Shown here one piece after another: positions 6,000 to 10,408 of a DNA stretch of 10,408 bases (its first letter is position 1; every line of letters begins with the position of its first letter). Position numbers and translations under genes: made by a program. Location of the stretch: NCBI GenBank assembly GCA_007134805.1, contig SLKB01000102.1, positions 1 through 10,408 of the forward strand, in the 5' to 3' direction. The stretch comes from Paracoccaceae bacterium (GTDB lineage Bacteria; Pseudomonadota; Alphaproteobacteria; Rhodobacterales; Rhodobacteraceae). Below the pieces are notes generated by a model. It was not told the DNA's origin, searched no databases, and worked only from the letters and a program-made list of their open reading frames with translations.

Positions 6000-7250
6000 G
6001 TTCTCGACAATCCCGGCCGTCTCGAGCACTGCGTGCATCAGCACATCGGCTCCCGCCGCGGCCCATTCGGGCAGGATCGCTTCAGCCTCGTTATGGCTCA
6101 ATCCGTCCACGCAGGGGCAGAAGATCATCGCCGTCGGGAACAGCCGCGTCATCGCGCAGGCATCATGCCCGGCGCCAGAGATGATATCCATATGGCTGTA
6201 GCCCAGCGTGTCGGCCGCGGCCCGGATGCGCGCGACCAGCGTCGGATCGAAGGCGGGCGGGTCATACTGGCCGGCCGAACCGGCCGTGAATTTCAGCCCG
6301 ATCTCGGCGCAAAGGCCCGGCGCGCGGCGCAACAGTTCATCCTCCATCGCCGTGAGCACCTCGAGCTTGTGGCTGCGGAAATCGATGGTGAACACGACCT
6401 TTTCGGGGATCACGTTGCGCGAGTTGGGGAACACATCGATATGGCCGATCGCGCCCACGGCATCGGGCTGATACTGCATGGCGATCGCATGCACGAGATC
6501 CGTCACCCGCGCGAGGCCCCGCCCGGCATCGCGCCGCAGATACATGGGCGTGGAGCCCGTGTGCTGCGCCTTGCCCGTCACGGTGCATTCGATCCAGCGC
6601 AACCCCTGCGCATGCGTCACCACGCCGATCTGCTTGCCCTCGGCCTCGAGGATCGGTCCCTGTTCGATATGTAGCTCGAAGAACGCATGCATCTTGCGCG
6701 CGCCTGCAGGCTCAAGGCCCTTCCAGCCGATTCGCGCCAGCTCTTCGCCGAATCGGAGGCCCCGCGCATCGGTCCGCGCGTAGGCCCAGTCGCGCGCGAT
6801 GTCGCCCACGAACACGCTCGAGGCGAGCAGCGCCGGCGCAAACCGCGTGCCTTCCTCATTGGTCCAGTTGGTCACGACAATCGGCCGGCGCGTCCGGATC
6901 CCCAGATCCCGCATCGAGCGCAGCACCTCCAGCCCCGCCAGCACGCCCAGAACCCCGTCGAACTTGCCGCCGGTGGGCTGTGTATCGAGATGGCTGCCCA
7001 TGTAGACGGGCAGGGCGTCGGGGTCGGTGCCCTCAAGGCGGGCAAACATCGTGCCCATGTCATCGACGCTGACGGTCGCGCCCACCTCTTCGCACCAGCG
7101 CCTGAACAGATGCCGCGCCGCGCCATCCTCGTCCGTCAGGGTCTGGCGGTTGTTGCCGCCCGCGATTCCGGGCCCGATCTGCGCCATCTCCATCAGGCTG
7201 TCCCAAAGGCGCTCACCATTGATGCGCATGTTAGCGGTCTGTGCAGCCAT
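5994..7250 (-). CDS. Zn-dependent M20 hydrolase, hydantoinase/carbamoylase family (N-carbamoyl amino acid hydrolase / allantoate amidohydrolase type)
   Basis: A 418-residue di-metal amidohydrolase of peptidase family M20. Metal-site residues are visible in order: GSHLDTQ (H87), KFDGVLG (D98), NEEGTRF (E132 as base, E133 as ligand), ELHIEQG (H194) and LSHNEAE (H386). SGAGHDA at 358-364 and the lid-domain segment GKAQHTGSTP at 226-235 are typical of the carbamoylase/allantoate branch rather than of aminopeptidases. These enzymes hydrolyse N-carbamoyl amino acids, beta-ureidopropionate or allantoate, releasing ammonia and CO2; the exact substrate cannot be chosen here. The ATG at 7250 follows AGGAG with a five-base gap and is preferred over in-frame ATGs at 7265 and 7229. 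It converges on the biosynthetic operon and diverges from the divL-like gene, so it looks like an independent nitrogen-scavenging gene. No partner such as dihydropyrimidinase is in view. Confidence 0.9.
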   Translation of the reverse strand: MAAQTANMRINGERLWDSLMEMAQIGPGIAGGNNRQTLTDEDGAARHLFRRWCEEVGATVSVDDMGTMFARLEGTDPDALPVYMGSHLDTQPTGGKFDGVLGVLAGLEVLRSMRDLGIRTRRPIVVTNWTNEEGTRFAPALLASSVFVGDIARDWAYARTDARGLRFGEELARIGWKGLEPAGARKMHAFFELHIEQGPILEAEGKQIGVVTHAQGLRWIECTVTGKAQHTGSTPMYLRRDAGRGLARVTDLVHAIAMQYQPDAVGAIGHIDVFPNSRNVIPEKVVFTIDFRSHKLEVLTAMEDELLRRAPGLCAEIGLKFTAGSAGQYDPPAFDPTLVARIRAAADTLGYSHMDIISGAGHDACAMTRLFPTAMIFCPCVDGLSHNEAEAILPEWAAAGADVLMHAVLETAGIVENA

Positions 7251-7255
7251 GCTCG

Positions 7256-7260
7256 CTCCT
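7256..7260 (-). promoter_or_regulatory. Ribosome binding site of the amidohydrolase
   Basis: Reads AGGAG on the minus strand, five bases before the ATG at 7250. It decides that start among three nearby in-frame ATGs. Confidence 0.65.
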
Positions 7261-7499
7261 GTCATCCTGCGCGGGCGCGAAGGCAGCCGCTCCGCCGCCC
7301 AGATCTGCGCCCTGATCCTTCCCTTGTCGGTGTTTGTCGCGGGTTTCGCAAGGCGCGCGCCGATCTGCCGGGCCAGCGCGCAGGCCGAGCAGCCCATGCG
7401 CCCGCCTGCGCGCGATCCCGCTGATCCCCGGGCTCCATGGATCAAAGCTGCGATCTGTAGCAATGATGCAACAGATGCAGCCATCCGGGCACAGTTCCC

Positions 7500-7515
7500 T
7501 TAACGCATGATTAAC
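7500..7515 (+). promoter_or_regulatory. CtrA-type binding site (TTAA-N7-TTAAC) upstream of divL-like gene
   Basis: TTAA at 7500-7503 and TTAAC at 7511-7515 are separated by exactly seven bases. This is the full consensus for the alphaproteobacterial cell-cycle response regulator CtrA. It sits 52 bases before the ATG of the divL-like gene, a position compatible with overlapping a -35 region. DivL acts upstream of CtrA in the CckA-ChpT-CtrA relay, so a feedback loop is plausible. The match is seen directly; binding is inferred. Confidence 0.65.
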
Positions 7516-7567
7516 CAAATCGGTGCAGGATCCTGAAAAGCCGAGCGTGGACGAGAAGGGCGGACGG

Positions 7568-9280
7568 ATGGAACAGGCGATTCTCCTTGGATTTTCGATT
7601 GTTGTCAGCTCTACTCTCGTCATCCTCGGGGTGCTGATGATCTATAACGGCCTCTTCAGCACGCCCCGGCGGACCCAGGTCGCGATCCCTTCGGGAGAGG
7701 CGGATGCCGTCTTCATTTTCCGCGACGAAGATCTTGTCGATTGCTCCGATCGCGCCCGTCAGATCCTTGATCTGGTGGCGACACCGCTTGCCGAAGGGCG
7801 CAAGGCGCGCCCGCTCGACAAGCTCATCGCCTTCCTGCTGCCGCGCTTCCCGACGATCGTGCAGGATCTCAAGGAACTCGCCAAGAACGGTTCGATCGAA
7901 CTGACCACGCAGGGCCCCGAAAAGCTCGCGCTCCATGCGCGGTTTCGCAACGGCATGACCCATATCCGCCTCTCCGAGCCGGAGATGGAAGGCAAGCTGC
8001 TGGCAATCGACCGCCTCAGCTACGACGCCATGCAATCGGAATTGCAGCTTCTGCGCGAGGTCATGGGCAACACTGCCGTGCTGGTCTGGAAGCTGAGCGC
8101 CGAGGCCGATGTCGTCTGGGCCAACGCGGCCTATATCGCGCATCTGCAGGATTCGGGTGTGCGCTCGCGCGATCTCAGGTGGCCCCTGCCCAACCTCTTC
8201 GATGACACCGCAGCGCCCCAGGATGCGCGCCTGTCGCTCGATCTGCCGCAGAAGACCTGCTGGTTTTCCCATCATGAGGTCGCCATGCCCGATGGCAGCG
8301 CGCTGCACTTCGCCACACCCATCGATGCCTCGGTCCGCTCCGAGGCGGCGCGGCGCGAGACCCTGCAAACGCTGACGCGGATCTTCGCGTCGCTGCCGAT
8401 CGGCCTTGCGCTCTTTGACGCCGATCGCAAGCTGCAGGTGTTCAACCCCGCCCTTGTCTACCTGACCGGGCTCGACCCCCTGTTCCTTGCCACGCGCCCC
8501 AGTTTCGAGCAGGTGCTCTTCACGCTGCGCGAGTTGCGCATGCTCCCCGAGCCCAAGGATTTTCACAACTGGCGCCGCGAGATCATCGAGATGGAAAAGG
8601 CCGCCGAAACCGGCGAATATTCCGAGGAATGGTGCCTCGATACCGGGCGGACCTACCATATCAGCGGCCGGCCCCAGCCCAATGGCGCGCTCGCCCTCTT
8701 CATCGACGATGTGACCTCGGAAACGACCATGACGCGCAGCTTCCGCGCCGAGATCGAGACCGCGCAGAATGTCCTCGACAGCGTGGCCGAGGGCGTGGTG
8801 GCCTTCAGCCTGTCGGGGCAGACCGTGCTGTCCAATTCCGGCTACCGCGCGATGTGGGGGTCAGACCCCTGCACCGACGCGGCCGATCAGGGGCTCTCGC
8901 AGGCGCTGGCACTCTGGGCGTCGAGATGCGAGGCGACGACCATGTGGGCAAGGCTGGCCGAATTCGCAGCGAACCCCGGCAAGGACACCAGAATCACCGG
9001 CACGACAGCGCTCAAGACGGGGGTGCCGCTCACCATCACGGCGCAGCGCCTCGTGGGCGGCGGGGTAACAGTGCTGTTCCGACGAATCGAGCATCACGGC
9101 ACGCTCGAGCGCGCGCGCGACATCGCCCAGAGCGAGCCGTTCAAACAGGTCGATCGCTCCCTGCCCCCCCAGTCGATGAGCGTCGACGACATCCGCTCGA
9201 CCGCGCCGCTTGCCTTGCCCAAGACCCCGCGCAGGCCGCGCTCGGCGCGCCATGTCGGATCGCGCGTCCGCGTGTCCTGA
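7568..9280 (+). CDS. divL: DivL-like membrane-anchored multi-PAS protein without kinase domains
   Basis: A 570-residue protein with one N-terminal membrane helix (about 3-27), followed by a cytoplasmic series of PAS-like modules near 44-110, 160-250, 268-385 and 398-505. The clearest is SLPIGLALFDADRKLQVFNPAL at 275-296 (start SLPIGL, end FNPAL), with a following NVLDSVAEGVVAFSLSG module at 401-417. The tail (about 520-570) is basic and probably disordered. In Caulobacter, DivL has PAS domains followed by HisKA and HATPase domains and controls the CckA kinase. Here the frame ends with no H-box and no N/G1/F/G2 boxes, and no other frame downstream supplies them. The identification rests on the TM-plus-PAS layout, the tsaE neighbour and the CtrA-type site, so the gene symbol is tentative. 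The ATG at 7568 has AGAAGGG at 7554-7560, seven bases upstream; the GTG at 7523 would place charged residues before the helix. Confidence 0.75.
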   Translation: MEQAILLGFSIVVSSTLVILGVLMIYNGLFSTPRRTQVAIPSGEADAVFIFRDEDLVDCSDRARQILDLVATPLAEGRKARPLDKLIAFLLPRFPTIVQDLKELAKNGSIELTTQGPEKLALHARFRNGMTHIRLSEPEMEGKLLAIDRLSYDAMQSELQLLREVMGNTAVLVWKLSAEADVVWANAAYIAHLQDSGVRSRDLRWPLPNLFDDTAAPQDARLSLDLPQKTCWFSHHEVAMPDGSALHFATPIDASVRSEAARRETLQTLTRIFASLPIGLALFDADRKLQVFNPALVYLTGLDPLFLATRPSFEQVLFTLRELRMLPEPKDFHNWRREIIEMEKAAETGEYSEEWCLDTGRTYHISGRPQPNGALALFIDDVTSETTMTRSFRAEIETAQNVLDSVAEGVVAFSLSGQTVLSNSGYRAMWGSDPCTDAADQGLSQALALWASRCEATTMWARLAEFAANPGKDTRITGTTALKTGVPLTITAQRLVGGGVTVLFRRIEHHGTLERARDIAQSEPFKQVDRSLPPQSMSVDDIRSTAPLALPKTPRRPRSARHVGSRVRVS

Positions 9281-9375
9281 CCGCGCCCCGCCGCGTCATG
9301 TGTCGGCCGGCTCTCGCAGGCTTCTAAGCGCGCTCGGGGCTGGCGGTGCGCGCCGTTGCATGCGAAAGTCGCGCC

Positions 9376-9888
9376 ATGACCTTCGCGCCTGTCCTGACTG
9401 TCCACGCTGACACCCCCGCCCAGACCGCTGATCTTGCTGAACGCCTCGCGCCGCGCCTGCGCCTGGGCGATGTGGTCCTGCTGCGCGGGGGGCTTGGCGC
9501 CGGCAAAAGCCATTTCGCCCGCGCCCTGATCAAGGCGCGGCTTGCCGCGCTGGGCCGCGACGAGGATGTGCCCTCGCCGACCTATACGCTCGTGCAAAGC
9601 TACGATCTGGACATCGTCGAACTCCTGCATGCCGATCTCTACCGCCTGAGCGACCCGCAAGAGGTGTTCGAGCTTGGCCTCGACCAGGCCTTCGACACGG
9701 CCATCTGCCTGATCGAGTGGCCCGAGCGTCTGGGCGATCTGAGCCCGCGCGCAGCCCTTGAGATCATGATCAGCCAGGGCCAGCAGGACGAGGCGCGCGC
9801 GATCACCTTCTGCTGCGCCGACGGCAGCGATTGGGCCGCGCGGCTCGCTGACCTCGTGGCGCGCCCCGTTGCACCCGGGCCAGCATGA
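9376..9888 (+). CDS. tsaE: tRNA threonylcarbamoyladenosine biosynthesis ATPase TsaE
   Basis: A 170-residue P-loop ATPase of the TsaE/YjeE family, close to the usual length. The Walker A motif is RGGLGAGKSHF at 37-47 (K44, S45). Family signatures follow: VPSPTYTLVQSY at 65-76, HADLYRL at 85-91 and the Walker B-like IEWPER at 113-118. TsaE works with TsaB and TsaD to place the threonylcarbamoyl group on A37 of ANN-decoding tRNAs and is normally essential in bacteria. The ATG at 9376 has a weak GAAAG seven bases upstream; a GTG at 9346 in frame is an alternative but adds residues outside the domain. The 95-base gap after the divL-like gene shows no terminator, so the two may be co-transcribed. 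Its stop overlaps the addB start as ATGA. Confidence 0.95.
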   Translation: MTFAPVLTVHADTPAQTADLAERLAPRLRLGDVVLLRGGLGAGKSHFARALIKARLAALGRDEDVPSPTYTLVQSYDLDIVELLHADLYRLSDPQEVFELGLDQAFDTAICLIEWPERLGDLSPRAALEIMISQGQQDEARAITFCCADGSDWAARLADLVARPVAPGPA

Positions 9889-10408
9889 TCTTTCCGCCCG
9901 ATCCCGCCCCGCGTGTCTTCGCCTGCCCCCCGGGCGCGGATTTCCCCACCGAACGCGCCGCCGGGCTTGACGCGCGCCTCGCGCCCCTCCCGCCCGAGGC
10001 GCGCGCCCGCGTCACCCTCATCGTCAATTCCGGGCGGATGCGCCGTGCCCTGCGCGCGCGGCTTGCGGGCGGCGCGCCCGCGCTGCTGCCGCGCATCCGG
10101 CTGATCACCGAGCCGCTCGCGCTCCCCGGTGCGGCGGCGCTTGCCCCGCCCATGCCTCCGCTGCGCCGCCGGCTGGAGCTTGCCCAACTTGTCGATCGCC
10201 TGCTGAACTCTGCACCCGATCTCGCCCCGCGCGCGGCGCTCTATGACCTCTCCGACAGTCTCGCGCGGCTCTTCGCCGAGATGCAGGCCGAGGGCGTGTC
10301 CATCGCCGCCCTGCGCGCGCTCGACGTCAGCAACCATTCCGCGCATTGGCAGCGCACGCTTGCCTTCATCGATCTGGCCGAGCGCGTCCTGCGCGCGGAC
10401 AGCCCCGA
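9885..10408 (+). CDS. addB: Double-strand break repair protein AddB, N-terminal part (runs off the window)
   Basis: The frame opens at the ATG overlapping the tsaE stop and stays open to the end of the window, giving about 174 residues of a protein that is normally near 1000. It begins MIFPPDPAPRVFACPPGADF, then has VTLIVNSGRMRRALRARL, LLPRIRLITEPL, a LRRRLELAQLVDRLL helix, LYDLSDSLARLFAEMQAEGV and LDVSNHSAHWQRTLAFIDLAERVL. This order matches the N-terminal inactivated-helicase region of alphaproteobacterial AddB, where the NHSAHWQR segment is characteristic. AddB forms the AddAB helicase-nuclease with AddA and processes DNA ends for RecA. The C-terminal nuclease domain and its Fe-S cysteines lie outside the window. 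No strong Shine-Dalgarno is visible, so translation probably depends on coupling to tsaE. Confidence 0.9.
   Translation, partial: MIFPPDPAPRVFACPPGADFPTERAAGLDARLAPLPPEARARVTLIVNSGRMRRALRARLAGGAPALLPRIRLITEPLALPGAAALAPPMPPLRRRLELAQLVDRLLNSAPDLAPRAALYDLSDSLARLFAEMQAEGVSIAALRALDVSNHSAHWQRTLAFIDLAERVLRADSP

Larger units (their letters stand above)
7251..7567. other. Divergent control region between amidohydrolase and divL-like gene
   Basis: This 317-base gene-free stretch separates two divergent genes. The part nearest the amidohydrolase (about 7265-7430) is GC-rich and shows nothing I can name beyond a short direct repeat of TTGTCG near 7325-7340. The part nearest the divL-like gene (about 7450-7540) is more AT-rich and holds the CtrA-type site at 7500-7515. 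Open frames that cross the region show no family features, so I do not call a gene here. Confidence 0.6.

Noticed and set aside
5448..6674. Open frame of about 408 codons on the plus strand
   Set aside because: It runs out of frame through the CDP-alcohol phosphatidyltransferase and then antisense through the amidohydrolase, and its composition is of shadow type.
7265..7484. N-terminal extension of the amidohydrolase to an upstream start
   Set aside because: The extra residues are Arg/Ala-rich and unlike the family, and AGGAG is placed correctly for the ATG at 7250.
7511..8659. Open frame of about 382 codons on the minus strand
   Set aside because: It is antisense to the divL-like PAS protein, has no family features, and begins and ends without plausible context.
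9281..9375. Possible continuation of a DivL kinase domain after a frameshift
   Set aside because: None of the three forward frames in this stretch shows H-box or HATPase motifs, and only 95 bases are available before tsaE.
1..10408. CRISPR arrays, tRNA genes, insertion sequences or phage attachment sites
   Set aside because: I saw no regularly spaced repeats, no tRNA-like cloverleaf with a conserved TTCGA arm, no transposase motif and no long terminal repeats by eye. A covariance-model search would be needed to exclude small RNAs.

Overview
The window is GC-rich chromosomal DNA from an alphaproteobacterium, most likely a member of the Rhodobacteraceae. The grounds are the gene neighbourhood divL-like, tsaE, addB, a full CtrA-type site (TTAA-N7-TTAAC) ahead of the divL-like gene, and a dehydrogenase resembling the BchC branch of its superfamily. 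I see no transposase, tRNA, rRNA, CRISPR array or phage gene, and no obvious break in composition.

Layout. Bases 1-1157 (+) hold the end of a family 4-type glycosyltransferase, coupled by a 4-base overlap to an inositol-monophosphatase-family phosphatase. Bases 1106-1897 (-) encode an FkbM-type methyltransferase whose 3' end overlaps the phosphatase tail to tail by 52 bases. Bases 2109-5973 (+) hold five tightly spaced genes: a zinc-less medium-chain dehydrogenase, a 6-pyruvoyl-tetrahydropterin-synthase-like protein, a class I SAM methyltransferase, a RibD C-terminal-type reductase and a membrane CDP-alcohol phosphatidyltransferase. Bases 5994-7250 (-) encode an M20 hydantoinase/carbamoylase-type amidohydrolase. 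Bases 7251-7567 are a divergent control region with the CtrA-type site. Bases 7568-10408 (+) hold a PAS-only DivL-like membrane protein, TsaE, and the start of AddB.

How the genes may work together. The 2109-5973 operon is the most interesting part. Two pterin/pyrimidine-type enzymes, a methyltransferase and a dehydrogenase sit with an enzyme that transfers a phospho-alcohol from a CDP-alcohol. A glycosyltransferase, a phosphatase and a second methyltransferase lie next door. This looks like a biosynthetic pathway for an unidentified pteridine- or pyrimidine-derived conjugate, possibly membrane-linked. The PTPS-like protein has lost the catalytic Cys/Asp/His and one zinc histidine but keeps the pterin-anchoring Glu, so it should not be taken as an ordinary QueD or PTPS. 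The product is unknown to me and the pathway is an inference.

The right-hand block is conserved housekeeping and cell-cycle material: a DivL-like sensor with no histidine kinase domains under probable CtrA control, then tRNA t6A synthesis (TsaE) and double-strand-break repair (AddB).
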